In this document: positions 43,904 through 51,716 of the stretch, one piece after another
How positions within the stretch are numbered: position 1 is the first letter of the stretch
How the letters are laid out: the number at the start of each line of letters is the position of its first letter
Assembly (NCBI GenBank): GCA_038238115.1
Contig: JBBRYB010000005.1
Location: 62,001-126,000 of the forward strand
Length of the DNA stretch: 64,000 bases
Origin: JBBRYB01 sp038238115
GTDB taxonomy: Bacteria; Actinomycetota; Actinomycetes; Propionibacteriales; Nocardioidaceae
Reading direction: 5' to 3'
Program-made: the position numbers and the translations under genes
The notes under the pieces: model-generated
Told to the model about the DNA's origin: nothing
Database searches by the model: none
What the model saw: the letters and a program-made list of their open reading frames with translations, nothing else

Positions 43904-44030
43904 GCGTGCTCCGGGGTCGGTGAGATTCCGAACCGGCGGTGACAGTCCGCGAACCGGCCGCAGCCAGCGGCCGGCTGATCCGGTGGAAATCCGGTACCGA
44001 CGGTGAGAGTCCGGATGGGAGGATGCACGC
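43904..44030 (+). promoter_or_regulatory. FMN riboswitch (RFN element)
   Basis: P1 is GCGTGC (43904-43909) with GCACGC (44025-44030). Inside are the conserved RFN blocks GGGGTCGGTG, CCGGCGGTGACAGTCCGCGA, a variable GC arm, GGTGGAAATCCGGTACCGAC, GGTGAGAGTCCGGATGGGAG and GGATGCACGC. It controls the downstream ribD-ribE-pnuC-ribBA-ribH operon. The expression platform (44031-44160) can form GGGGACG/CGTCCCC; it could be a terminator or a structure sequestering GAGAGGGG upstream of ribD. Confidence 0.96.
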
Positions 44031-44167
44031 CGAGCCACTGCCGCCGCGAGGTCCCAGGCGGGGGACGAGCACATAGCCGCCCGTCCCCACGACGTCCGGA
44101 CCGCTCGCGGTGAGTTGAGGCTCGAGGCAGCCCCGGGGTCCGTGACCGGACGAGAGGGGCGACAGCG

Positions 44168-45214
44168 ATGTTCCGCCCGGGCGAAGCCGCGGCAATGCGT
44201 CGCGCCATCGAGCTGGCCCGCACTCCAGGGGTGCCGCTTGGCCCGAACCCGCGCGTCGGTGCGGTGGTGCTCGACGGCTGCGGTGTTGTGGTCGGCGAGG
44301 GCTTCCACGCAGGCGCCGGGACGCCCCACGCGGAAGTCGAGGCACTCGCGCAGGCCGGTAACAAGGCGCGCGAAGCCACTGTCGTGGTCACGCTTGAGCC
44401 GTGCAACCACACCGGCCGCACCGGCCCCTGCGCCCAGGCCCTCGTCGAGGCAGGGGTAAGCCGCGTCGTCTTCGCCCGGCGGGATGCCACCATCCGCGCG
44501 CAGGGCGGCGCTGACGCCCTGCGTGCCGCGGGGGTTGACGTCGAGGAGGAACCGGGCGACGACGCCGCGGCCATCAACGTCGCCTGGAGTCATGCTCAGC
44601 AGCGCGGCCGGCCCTACGTCACGTGGAAGTTCGCGGCCACGCTCGACGGTCGCTCGGCGGCTGCCGACGGCACGTCGCAGTGGATCACCGGGTCCGAGGC
44701 GCGCTCCGACGTCCACCGCCTCCGCGCCGAGTGCGACGCGATCCTCGTCGGCACCCGCACCGTCCTCGCCGACGACCCCTGGCTCACCGTCCGGGACCCG
44801 GCCGGCGCACCGGCGCCGTCACACCGCAAGCCGCTTCGCGCCGCCATGGGACTGAGCCGGCTGCCCGACTCGGCTCGGATGTTCGACGACGCGGCCCCGT
44901 CGCTGCACATCACCACCCGCGATCTTGACGACGCGATGGCGGCCCTGAGCTGGCGCGACTGCCAGCACGTCTGGCTCGAAGGCGGCCCGACCCTCGCCGC
45001 CGCCTTCGTCAAGGCCGGGTACGTCGATCGGATCGTCGCCTACGTCGCCCCCACAGTTCTCGGCGCCGGTAGCCCTGCCGTCGCGGACCTGGGTGTCAGC
45101 ACGCTCGCCGACGCTGAGCGGTTCGAGCTCGTCGACGTCGAGCGGCTCGGCGGCGACGTACGACTGACCCTGCAAGCCAACGACCAGCAGGCGTTCGAGG
45201 GGAGGGACAGCTGA
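44168..45214 (+). CDS. ribD: Bifunctional riboflavin deaminase/reductase RibD
   Basis: A 348-residue enzyme for steps two and three of riboflavin synthesis. The N-terminal deaminase has zinc ligands in PHAEVEAL and EPCNHTGRTGPC; the C-terminal reductase starts near VTWKFAATLDGR and includes ILVGTRTVLADDPWLTVR and EGGPTLAAAFV. ATG 44168 follows GAGAGGGG and is the first gene under the FMN riboswitch. Stop overlaps ribE. Confidence 0.96.
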   Translation: MFRPGEAAAMRRAIELARTPGVPLGPNPRVGAVVLDGCGVVVGEGFHAGAGTPHAEVEALAQAGNKAREATVVVTLEPCNHTGRTGPCAQALVEAGVSRVVFARRDATIRAQGGADALRAAGVDVEEEPGDDAAAINVAWSHAQQRGRPYVTWKFAATLDGRSAAADGTSQWITGSEARSDVHRLRAECDAILVGTRTVLADDPWLTVRDPAGAPAPSHRKPLRAAMGLSRLPDSARMFDDAAPSLHITTRDLDDAMAALSWRDCQHVWLEGGPTLAAAFVKAGYVDRIVAYVAPTVLGAGSPAVADLGVSTLADAERFELVDVERLGGDVRLTLQANDQQAFEGRDS

Positions 45215-45939
45215 TGTTCACCGGCATCGTGGAGGAGCTCGGCGAGGTCGTGGAGATGGTCGCGCTGGCCGACGCCATCCGACTCACCGTGCGCGGGCGG
45301 GTCGTCGTGGCCGACGTCGCGGCTGGGCACTCCATCGCCGTCAACGGCTGCTGCCTGACCGTGGTGGACTCGTCCGACGAGGAGTTCACCGCCGACGTGA
45401 TGCAGGAGAGCCTCGACAAGACGTCGCTGGGCGCGCTCATTGCCGGCAGCCCCGTCAACCTCGAGCGCGCCGTCACCGCGCACTCCCGGCTCGGCGGTCA
45501 CATCGTGCAGGGCCACGTCGACGGCACGGGCCGGATCATCAGCCGGGTGCCCAGCGAGCATTGGGTCGTGCTCACCATCAGCCTGCCGGGCGAGCTCGCG
45601 CGCTATGTCGCCATGAAAGGCTCGGTCGCCGTCGACGGCGTCTCACTTACGGTCAGCGGCATCGCGGCAGACCCGGAGCCGGCGTTCGAGGTCAGCCTGA
45701 TCCCGACCACGCTCGCGCTGACAGTCCTCGGTGTGAAGCAACCCGGTGACCTCGTCAACCTCGAGGTTGACGTGCTGGCCAAGTACGTCGAGCGGCTGCT
45801 CAGCGACGAAGACAGGCTGGGCGCTCACCGGCTTCCGCCTCGGCAACCCCCATCACAGCACTGGCCGCCGCGCGAACCCACGCAGCAGCATTCCCCGCCA
45901 CCGCCCGCGCCTTCACCCGTCAAGGAGACGACCGGATGA
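45214..45939 (+). CDS. ribE: Riboflavin synthase alpha subunit
   Basis: A 241-residue enzyme dismutating two lumazines to riboflavin and the pyrimidinedione. Two lumazine-binding repeats begin MFTGIVEELGEV and GHIVQGHVDGTG. The enzyme core ends near KYVERLL; about 45 additional residues are Pro/Gln/His-rich and unlike the family, probably a disordered tail. ATG overlaps ribD; stop overlaps pnuC by ATGA. Called ribC in some species. Confidence 0.94.
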   Translation: MFTGIVEELGEVVEMVALADAIRLTVRGRVVVADVAAGHSIAVNGCCLTVVDSSDEEFTADVMQESLDKTSLGALIAGSPVNLERAVTAHSRLGGHIVQGHVDGTGRIISRVPSEHWVVLTISLPGELARYVAMKGSVAVDGVSLTVSGIAADPEPAFEVSLIPTTLALTVLGVKQPGDLVNLEVDVLAKYVERLLSDEDRLGAHRLPPRQPPSQHWPPREPTQQHSPPPPAPSPVKETTG

Positions 45940-46637
45940 ACCCCCTTACATACCTGCTCGAGCACACCTGGGTGATCGCCGGGACACCGATCCTTGTCCG
46001 CGAGGTCGTCGGCAACGGCTTCGGGCTGGCCAGCGCCGTCTTCGGTATGCGTCGCGTGACCTGGGCCTGGCCGGTCGGGATGATCGGCAACGTGCTGCTG
46101 TTCACCGTCTTCGTCGGCGGTATCTTCGACAAGCCGCAGGTGCACGACCTCTGGGGCCAGGCCGGCCGCCAGGTGTTCTTCTTCGCCGTCAGCGCGTACG
46201 GCTGGTGGCGGTGGCGACGCAGCCAGGCCGCCGGCGGAGCCGTCGACGGCGGGGCGATCACGCCGCGGTGGGCGGCGTCGGGCGAGCTGCGGGCGATGAT
46301 CGCGGCCGGCGCGGTGATGATGGCGGTCTTCATCCCGGTGCTGGAGTGGCTGGACTCCTACGGCCCCGTACCCGACGCCTGGATCCTTACCGGCAGCGTC
46401 CTCGCGACGTACGGCATGGCACGTGGCTATGTCGACTTCTGGTGGATCTGGATCGGCGTCGATGCCGTTGGCGTGCCCCTGCTCCTGCGCGCGCACTACT
46501 ACCCGAGCGCGGTCCTCTACGCGGCGTACGGCGCCTTCTGCCTGGCCGGTTTCATGACCTGGTCGCAGGCGGAGAAGAGGCTGAGGAGCGCACCTGTGGT
46601 GTCCGAGGCCGTCGCCGCAGGCGGCTCCCATGTCTGA
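45936..46637 (+). CDS. PnuC-family transporter, probable riboflavin importer (RibM-like)
   Basis: A 233-residue membrane protein with about seven hydrophobic helices. VREVVGNGFGLASAVFGMRR at the N-terminus, VSAYGWWRWRR, and the aromatic YVDFWWIWIGVDAVGVPLL near the end match PnuC/RibM. PnuC proteins carry vitamins by facilitated diffusion; being inside the FMN-riboswitch operon, riboflavin is the likely substrate, as shown for RibM of other actinobacteria. ATGA overlap with ribE and an 8-nt overlap with ribBA. Confidence 0.88.
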   Translation: MNPLTYLLEHTWVIAGTPILVREVVGNGFGLASAVFGMRRVTWAWPVGMIGNVLLFTVFVGGIFDKPQVHDLWGQAGRQVFFFAVSAYGWWRWRRSQAAGGAVDGGAITPRWAASGELRAMIAAGAVMMAVFIPVLEWLDSYGPVPDAWILTGSVLATYGMARGYVDFWWIWIGVDAVGVPLLLRAHYYPSAVLYAAYGAFCLAGFMTWSQAEKRLRSAPVVSEAVAAGGSHV

Positions 46638-47931
46638 GCCCCGGGACCTGCGGCTCGACCCGATCGAACGGGCCGTCGACGACATCGCCGCAGGGCACGC
46701 TGTCGTGGTCGTCGACGACGAGCACCGGGAGAACGAAGGTGACCTCGTCTTCGCGGCGAGCAAGGCGACGCCCGAGCTGGTCGCCTTCACGGTCCGCTAC
46801 TCCAGCGGCGTGGTCTGCGTGCCGATGGAAGGCCTGGCCCTGGACCGGCTCGCCATCCCGCTGATGACCCCGTACAACCGTGAGCGGCTCCGAACGGCGT
46901 ACACCATCTCCGTCGATGCCCGAGACGGCGTCACCACGGGCATCTCGGCAGCGGACCGGGCCCACACCATCCGGGTGCTCGTCGACTCCGCCACCGAGCC
47001 CTTCGAGGTCGTGCAGCCCGGCCACGTCTTCCCGCTGCGCTACCGCGACGGCGGGGTGCTTGTGCGGCCAGGGCACACCGAGGCGTCGGTCGACCTCGCC
47101 AGGCTCGCCGGGCTCACACCGGCCGGCGCGATCGCCGAGGTCGTCAACGACGACGGCTCGATGAAGCGTGGTCACCAGCTGCGGGAGTTCGCCGACGCCC
47201 ACGGCCTCGCGCTGGTGTCCATCGCCGACCTGGCCAGCTACCGACGTCGCCACGAACGCCACGTGCAGCGGGTCGCCGAGACGCGGCTGCCGACCGAGCA
47301 CGGAACGTTCACCGCGCTCGGCTACCGCAGCCTGGTCGACGACTGCGAGCAGATCGCCTTGGTGTGCGGCGACGTCCGCGGCCCAGACGTACTCGTACGG
47401 CTGCACTCCGAGTGCCTGACCGGAGACGTGCTCGGATCGCGACGTTGCGACTGCGGCTCGCAGCTGCGGGCGGCGCTCGCGGCGGTCAGCGCGGAGGGGC
47501 GCGGCGTCGTGGTGTACCTCCGCGGCCACGAAGGTCGGGGCATCGGGCTGCTCCACAAGCTTCGTGCCTACACCCTGCAGGACAACGGTCGCGACACCGT
47601 CGACGCCAACCTGGACCTCGGGCTCCCAGCCGATGCCCGTGACTACGGGACCGGGGCGCAGATCCTGCACGACCTTGACATCACGTCGGTGCGGCTGCTC
47701 ACGAACAATCCCGACAAGTGCGCCGCGCTCGAGGCCTACGGAGTCTCCGTGAGCGAGCGCATCGGCCTCCCCGTGCCGGCCCACCACGACAACCGGCGCT
47801 ATCTCGCCACCAAGCGAGACCGGATGGGACACCACCTCGACGGGCTCGACGACCTCGATGACGTGACGCGTGTCCCGGCCGCCGAAGCGGTCGGCGGGCG
47901 GGCCACACCCGACGCGGGACTGGTCCCATGA
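46630..47931 (+). CDS. ribBA: Bifunctional DHBP synthase / GTP cyclohydrolase II
   Basis: A 433-residue fusion enzyme for both entry steps of riboflavin synthesis. The RibB half has VDDEHRENEGDLVFAA and the HTEASVDLARLAG motif; the RibA half has zinc ligands in CLTGDVLGSRRCDCGSQL and YLRGHEGRGIGLLHK. ATG 46630 lies inside the pnuC 3' end; no better start is present. ATGA overlap with ribH. Confidence 0.96.
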   Translation: MSEPRDLRLDPIERAVDDIAAGHAVVVVDDEHRENEGDLVFAASKATPELVAFTVRYSSGVVCVPMEGLALDRLAIPLMTPYNRERLRTAYTISVDARDGVTTGISAADRAHTIRVLVDSATEPFEVVQPGHVFPLRYRDGGVLVRPGHTEASVDLARLAGLTPAGAIAEVVNDDGSMKRGHQLREFADAHGLALVSIADLASYRRRHERHVQRVAETRLPTEHGTFTALGYRSLVDDCEQIALVCGDVRGPDVLVRLHSECLTGDVLGSRRCDCGSQLRAALAAVSAEGRGVVVYLRGHEGRGIGLLHKLRAYTLQDNGRDTVDANLDLGLPADARDYGTGAQILHDLDITSVRLLTNNPDKCAALEAYGVSVSERIGLPVPAHHDNRRYLATKRDRMGHHLDGLDDLDDVTRVPAAEAVGGRATPDAGLVP

Positions 47932-48407
47932 GCCGGTCGGGTCGTCCCCAACTGGAAGCCCTCGACGGCCGCGACCTGCGAGTCGCCATCGTCGCGTCGC
48001 GGTGGCACGAGACGGTGATGGACGGGCTCATCGGCGGGGCTCGCCGCGCCCTCGCCGATGCCGGGGTGGAGTCCAGCAGCACCGTGCGCGCCCCGGGGAG
48101 CTTCGAGCTGCCGTTCATCGCCAAGGTTCTCGCCCGGCAGGGATGGCACGCGATCGTCGCCCTCGGCGTCGTGGTCCGTGGTGGCACGCCGCACTTCGAC
48201 TACGTGTGCGGCGCGGTGACTGACGGGCTGAGCCGCGTCGCGCTGGACGAGGGCGTGCCGATCGGCTTCGGGGTGTTGACGTGCGAGGACGACGCGCAGG
48301 CGCTGGACCGGGCCGGCCTGGAGGGCTCCCGCGAGGACAAGGGCTACGAGGCCACCCATGCGGCGTTGTCGACCGCCCTGACGCTCAGGCAGCTCCGCGC
48401 CGGCTGA
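47928..48407 (+). CDS. ribH: 6,7-dimethyl-8-ribityllumazine synthase
   Basis: A 159-residue enzyme joining the RibD and RibB products. VAIVASRWHETVMDGLIGGA, RAPGSFELPFIAK, ALGVVVRGGTPHFDYVC (catalytic His) and GVLTCEDDAQALDRAG are typical; the canonical VIRG is VVRG here. ATGA overlap with ribBA. Last gene of the operon, followed by a hairpin. Confidence 0.96.
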   Translation: MSRSGRPQLEALDGRDLRVAIVASRWHETVMDGLIGGARRALADAGVESSSTVRAPGSFELPFIAKVLARQGWHAIVALGVVVRGGTPHFDYVCGAVTDGLSRVALDEGVPIGFGVLTCEDDAQALDRAGLEGSREDKGYEATHAALSTALTLRQLRAG

Positions 48408-48423
48408 CGACGCCGCATCGACG

Positions 48424-48476
48424 CCCGACACGCCGGCAGAGGCGGGCCTTTGGCGGCGCCTCGGCGGGGAGTCGGG
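48424..48476 (+). terminator. Hairpin downstream of ribH, copy of the dispersed element
   Basis: CCCGAC at 48424-48429 pairs with GTCGGG at 48471-48476, with inner CCG/CGG and GAGGCG/CGCCTC pairings. The same sequence aligns by eye with 26952-27004 and with both arms of the hairpin at 14577-14669, sharing GGGCCTTTG followed by CGGCG, CTCGGCGGGG and GTCGGG. Confidence 0.6.
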
Positions 48477-48495
48477 GGTGGGGGAAGGCGGCCGT

Positions 48496-48501
48496 TAGGC
48501 T
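48496..48501 (+). promoter_or_regulatory. -10 box TAGGCT for leaderless hisE
   Basis: TAGGCT ends 8 nt before ATG 48510, with no ribosome-binding site between. Confidence 0.5.
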
Positions 48502-48509
48502 CTCTGTTG

Positions 48510-48773
48510 ATGAAGACGTTCGATGCGCTGTTCGCGGAGCTTACGGCCAAGGTAGCCGAGCGTCCCACTGGTTCGGGCACCGTCGCCGCTGTCGACGCCG
48601 GGGTGCACACCATTGGCAAGAAGCTGGTCGAGGAGGCCGCCGAGTCGTGGATGGCCGCTGAGCACGAGTCGAAGGAGCGCACGGCCGAAGAGCTCAGCCA
48701 GCTGCTCTACCACGCCCAGGTGATGATGCTCGCCTGCGGGCTCACACTCGACGACATCTACGCCCACCTTTGA
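48510..48773 (+). CDS. hisE: Phosphoribosyl-ATP pyrophosphatase
   Basis: An 87-residue all-alpha pyrophosphohydrolase for the second step of histidine synthesis. The MazG-like acidic motif is VEEAAESWMAAEHE followed by EELSQLLYHAQVMML. ATG 48510 follows a TAGGCT box and starts MKTFDALFAEL, the standard N-terminus; a longer frame upstream reads through the dispersed element. Confidence 0.95.
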   Translation: MKTFDALFAELTAKVAERPTGSGTVAAVDAGVHTIGKKLVEEAAESWMAAEHESKERTAEELSQLLYHAQVMMLACGLTLDDIYAHL

Positions 48774-48776
48774 CCC

Positions 48777-48798
48777 GCTGGGCGGGGAGCCGCCCAGC
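48777..48798 (+). terminator. Intercistronic hairpin between hisE and hisG
   Basis: GCTGGGCGG and CCGCCCAGC pair perfectly around GGAG, 3 nt after the hisE stop. No U-tract; hisG follows 61 nt later, so it may set relative expression. Confidence 0.55.
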
Positions 48799-48859
48799 GC
48801 CAGTCCAGGGGGACAACCCGCCACATCTCCCGACCGAACTCCGACCGACAGGGCCAGCC

Positions 48860-49705
48860 ATGCTGAAGATCGCCGTTCCCAACAAGGGATCGCTCGCCGA
48901 CCCGGCGGCGCAGATCCTCCGTGAAGCGGGCTACCGGCAACGTCAGGACCGCCGCGACCTGGTGATGACCGACCGCGCCAACGCTGTGGAGTTCTTCTAC
49001 CTGCGCCCGCGCGACATCGCGGTCTATGTCGGCGAGGGCACCCTCGACATCGGCCTCACCGGCCGCGACCTGGTGCTCGACTCCAGGGCACCGGTGATGG
49101 AGCGTCTCACGCTCGGCTTCGGTGACTCGCGCTTCTACTTCGCCGGGCCCGTCGGGGGCATCTCGAGCGTCGAGGAGCTCGAGGGTCGGCGCGTCGCGAC
49201 GTCGTACGCCGGTCTGCTCGAGGACTTCCTGAAGGAGCGCTCGGTCAACGCCCACGTGGTGCGCCTCGACGGGGCGGTGGAGTCGGCGGTCCGCCTCGGC
49301 GTCGCGGACGTGGTCGCCGACGTGGTCGAGACCGGCGACACCTTGCAGCAGTCAGGCCTGGAGACGTTCGGGGAGCCCATCTTGTCGTCCGAGGCCGTCC
49401 TCGTGACTCGCGAGGGGGCCGCCGACCCGAGCGGTTTCGGTGTGTTCGTGCGGCGCATCAAGGGTGTGCTCGTGGCCCGCAGCTACGTGATGATGGACTA
49501 CGACATCCGGGCCGAGCAGGTCGAGCCGGCCTGCGCCCTTACCCCCGGTATCGAGTCGCCGACCGTGGCCCCGCTGCGTCGCGAGGGCTGGGTCGCCGTG
49601 CGTTCGATGGTGCCGCAGGACGACGCGCAGCGGGTGATGGACGAGCTGTACGACCTTGGCGCGCGCGGCATTCTCGTCACCAACATCCATGCCTGCAGGC
49701 TCTGA
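48860..49705 (+). CDS. hisG: ATP phosphoribosyltransferase (long form)
   Basis: A 281-residue enzyme for the first committed step of histidine synthesis. MLKIAVPNKGSLADPAAQIL opens the catalytic domain, DIGLTGRDLVLD and RVATSYAGLLEDFL follow, and the PRPP-binding region is ADVVADVVETGDTL. The C-terminal ~75 residues form the ACT-like histidine feedback domain, so HisZ is not needed. ATG 48860 matches the family start. Confidence 0.96.
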   Translation: MLKIAVPNKGSLADPAAQILREAGYRQRQDRRDLVMTDRANAVEFFYLRPRDIAVYVGEGTLDIGLTGRDLVLDSRAPVMERLTLGFGDSRFYFAGPVGGISSVEELEGRRVATSYAGLLEDFLKERSVNAHVVRLDGAVESAVRLGVADVVADVVETGDTLQQSGLETFGEPILSSEAVLVTREGAADPSGFGVFVRRIKGVLVARSYVMMDYDIRAEQVEPACALTPGIESPTVAPLRREGWVAVRSMVPQDDAQRVMDELYDLGARGILVTNIHACRL

Positions 49706-49720
49706 CCCGGGCCTGCCTTC

Positions 49721-50179
49721 ATGGTCGAACCCGTCAACCTTCCGCGCCGCTACCGTCCGCTGGGGGCGCGCGTCGCGGCGGGAGTTGCGGCCGTCGTGCT
49801 CGCCGCCGTCGTCGCGTTCTTGTGGATGATGCTGCCGAGCGGTGTGCGCGACGAGTTCTCGGGCTTCCAGCGCATCACCTTGATCGCTGTCTTCGCGGCC
49901 ATGCTCGCCTTGCTGTACGGCATCTTCCGGACGTCAGCGCTGGCCGACCAGCACGGGCTGACGATCACGAACGGCTACCACGTACGCCGGCTCGACTGGC
50001 CCCAGATCGTCCGAGTCTCGATGTCGCCGCACCGGCCGTGGGCGCTGCTGGACCTCGCCGACGGGACAACCGTGTCGGTGATGGCGATCCAGGCCTCCGA
50101 CGGAGCGCGGGCAGCGCGCTCGGCGCGCGAGCTGGCCGCAGTCCTCATCGAGCACACCCGCACCGACCGCGACGACTAG
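49721..50179 (+). CDS. Small membrane protein with PH-like domain
   Basis: A 152-residue protein commonly found after hisG in actinobacteria. Two transmembrane helices (about residues 17-38 and 50-68) precede a soluble domain containing GLTITNGYHVRRLDWPQIVRV and GTTVSVMAIQASD, the pattern of bacterial PH (bPH) domains. Function unknown. ATG 49721, 15 nt after hisG. Confidence 0.8.
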   Translation: MVEPVNLPRRYRPLGARVAAGVAAVVLAAVVAFLWMMLPSGVRDEFSGFQRITLIAVFAAMLALLYGIFRTSALADQHGLTITNGYHVRRLDWPQIVRVSMSPHRPWALLDLADGTTVSVMAIQASDGARAARSARELAAVLIEHTRTDRDD

Positions 50180-50188
50180 ACCTCGCCC

Positions 50189-50213
50189 GGCGCCGCGACC
50201 CCGCCGCGGCGCC
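50189..50213. terminator. Bidirectional hairpin between the his genes and the minus-strand unit
   Basis: GGCGCCGCG and CGCGGCGCC pair perfectly around a 7-nt loop, 10 nt after the preceding stop codon and on the 3' side of the convergent minus-strand genes. Confidence 0.6.
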
Positions 50214-50243
50214 CAGCCCCCGACTCGCCGCCGCTCTGCGCTT

Positions 50244-50279
50244 GCCATGTCAACACTGCTTGTACAGAGTGCACATGGC
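50244..50279. repeat. Inverted repeat in the convergent gap
   Basis: GCCATGT at 50244-50250 and ACATGGC at 50273-50279 pair, with inner CACT/AGTG. It is less GC-rich than its surroundings. It may be part of the terminator region for the minus-strand genes; on the minus strand it contains TTGACA without a -10. Confidence 0.35.
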
Positions 50280-50321
50280 GGATCTGCCGTGGGAACAGGG
50301 CGTCTGCCATGGGCGCATTCG

Positions 50322-51716
50322 TCACCCGGGGACGGCGGCCGCGAGTGCCTCGATCGCGGTGGTGAAGCATTCCATCGGCGGCCTGACCAGACCGGCGCCG
50401 ACCTGCCCCGTGCCGGCGACCCGGCCCGCCATGCCGGTGTTGATCTGAGGCAACCGGCTCGTGCGCAGCACCGACGCCACATCGATCCCCGTCGGCGTGC
50501 CCTGGAATCCCATCACCGGGATGGCCCAGCCGGCGTTGTCGCCGACGCAGATGTCATACATCCGCTGCGTGGTGGCGAGGGCGTCCTGCACCGAACCGCC
50601 CACGAGCCGCACGATCGCGGGTGCCGTCGCCATGGCGAAACCCCCGATCCCGGCGGTCTCGGTGATCGCTGAGTCACCGATGTCGGGGTTGGCGTCATCC
50701 GGCCCGTAGCTGCCGAGGTACAGGCCGTCGGCGACCTGGGCCGGCCCGATGAACCACTGCTCGCCCGTGCCCGAGACCTGGATCCCGAAGTCGGTGCCGT
50801 TGCGAGCCATCGTGGTGACGACGCTCGAGCCCGGGATGCCGCTTGCGGCGACTGTCATCAGCTTGCACGCCGGCATCGCGAGGTTGAGGAAGAAGTGGTC
50901 GTTGCCGGAGATGAAGCGCACCACCTCGGCCACGTCGCTCGGTCCCAGGCCGGACAGGATCAGGTCGGGCAGCCACTCCTTGAGCAACATCAGTGTGCCG
51001 GCCCGGTTGCGGTTGTGCCCCTCGTCGCCCATCTGGAGCATCTGGGCGACGATCGCCACGACGTCGATCGGTCCCCTGGCGCGCGTGGCCAGCTGCAGCG
51101 CCGGGCCGAGCACGTCGGCCATCCAGGACAGCCGCTCAACCACGTCGGGCGAGTAGGCGCCGTACCGCAGCACCTTCCCGAGGCCCTCGTTGAGCGAGCA
51201 CCACGACCGACGGTCGTTGGCCTCGTCGAGGAGCTCCAGCATCCACATCGACGGTGAGACCACCCCGGCCATCGGGCCGACCGCCCCGCGGTGGTGGCAC
51301 GGCTCCCAGCTGAAGCTGCCGCCGGCAAGGTGGCGCCCCGCATCCTCGTGGGTTTCGGCCAGGCCCTCGAACAGCACAGCACCGATCAAGGCCCCGCGCA
51401 TCGGGCCCGAGGCCCGTTCCCAGGAGATCGGCGGACCCGCGTGCAGGAACTGGCCGCGTTCCAAGCCGAGCGCCTCGCCGGCGGGGCGTACGTCGACGAG
51501 CGCCGCAGTGGCTGCGGTCATCCGGGACACCGCCTCTGCGTTGGCCGGTGAACGCCTGGAGTCCAACATGACGGTGGCGAGGGCATCCTCGCTGCCGGCG
51601 ACGGGCGGCGACCAGTCGACCCGGCGCACCTCTACCCCCTGCGCGGCGAGCTCGGCCGCGAACATCTCGGCCCCCGCCGTGACGACTGTCGACGCCGAGA
51701 GCGGCGCGCCGGTCAT
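50322..51716 (-). CDS. YlbE/AllG-like protein (DUF1116), probable carbamoyltransferase subunit
   Basis: A 464-residue DUF1116 protein. The family stretches GPMRGALIGAVLFEGLAE, QMGDEGHNRNRAGT, FISGNDHFFLNLAMP and IGGFAMATAPAIV are all present, and the length is normal. In E. coli the homologue YlbE (AllG) acts with FdrA and YlbF as oxamate carbamoyltransferase, which splits oxalurate to oxamate and carbamoyl phosphate. ATG 51716 overlaps the fdrA-like stop by ATGA. The trio is complete and in order YlbF-FdrA-YlbE. Whether the substrate here is oxalurate or another N-carbamoyl compound cannot be told. Confidence 0.9.
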   Translation of the reverse strand: MTGAPLSASTVVTAGAEMFAAELAAQGVEVRRVDWSPPVAGSEDALATVMLDSRRSPANAEAVSRMTAATAALVDVRPAGEALGLERGQFLHAGPPISWERASGPMRGALIGAVLFEGLAETHEDAGRHLAGGSFSWEPCHHRGAVGPMAGVVSPSMWMLELLDEANDRRSWCSLNEGLGKVLRYGAYSPDVVERLSWMADVLGPALQLATRARGPIDVVAIVAQMLQMGDEGHNRNRAGTLMLLKEWLPDLILSGLGPSDVAEVVRFISGNDHFFLNLAMPACKLMTVAASGIPGSSVVTTMARNGTDFGIQVSGTGEQWFIGPAQVADGLYLGSYGPDDANPDIGDSAITETAGIGGFAMATAPAIVRLVGGSVQDALATTQRMYDICVGDNAGWAIPVMGFQGTPTGIDVASVLRTSRLPQINTGMAGRVAGTGQVGAGLVRPPMECFTTAIEALAAAVPG

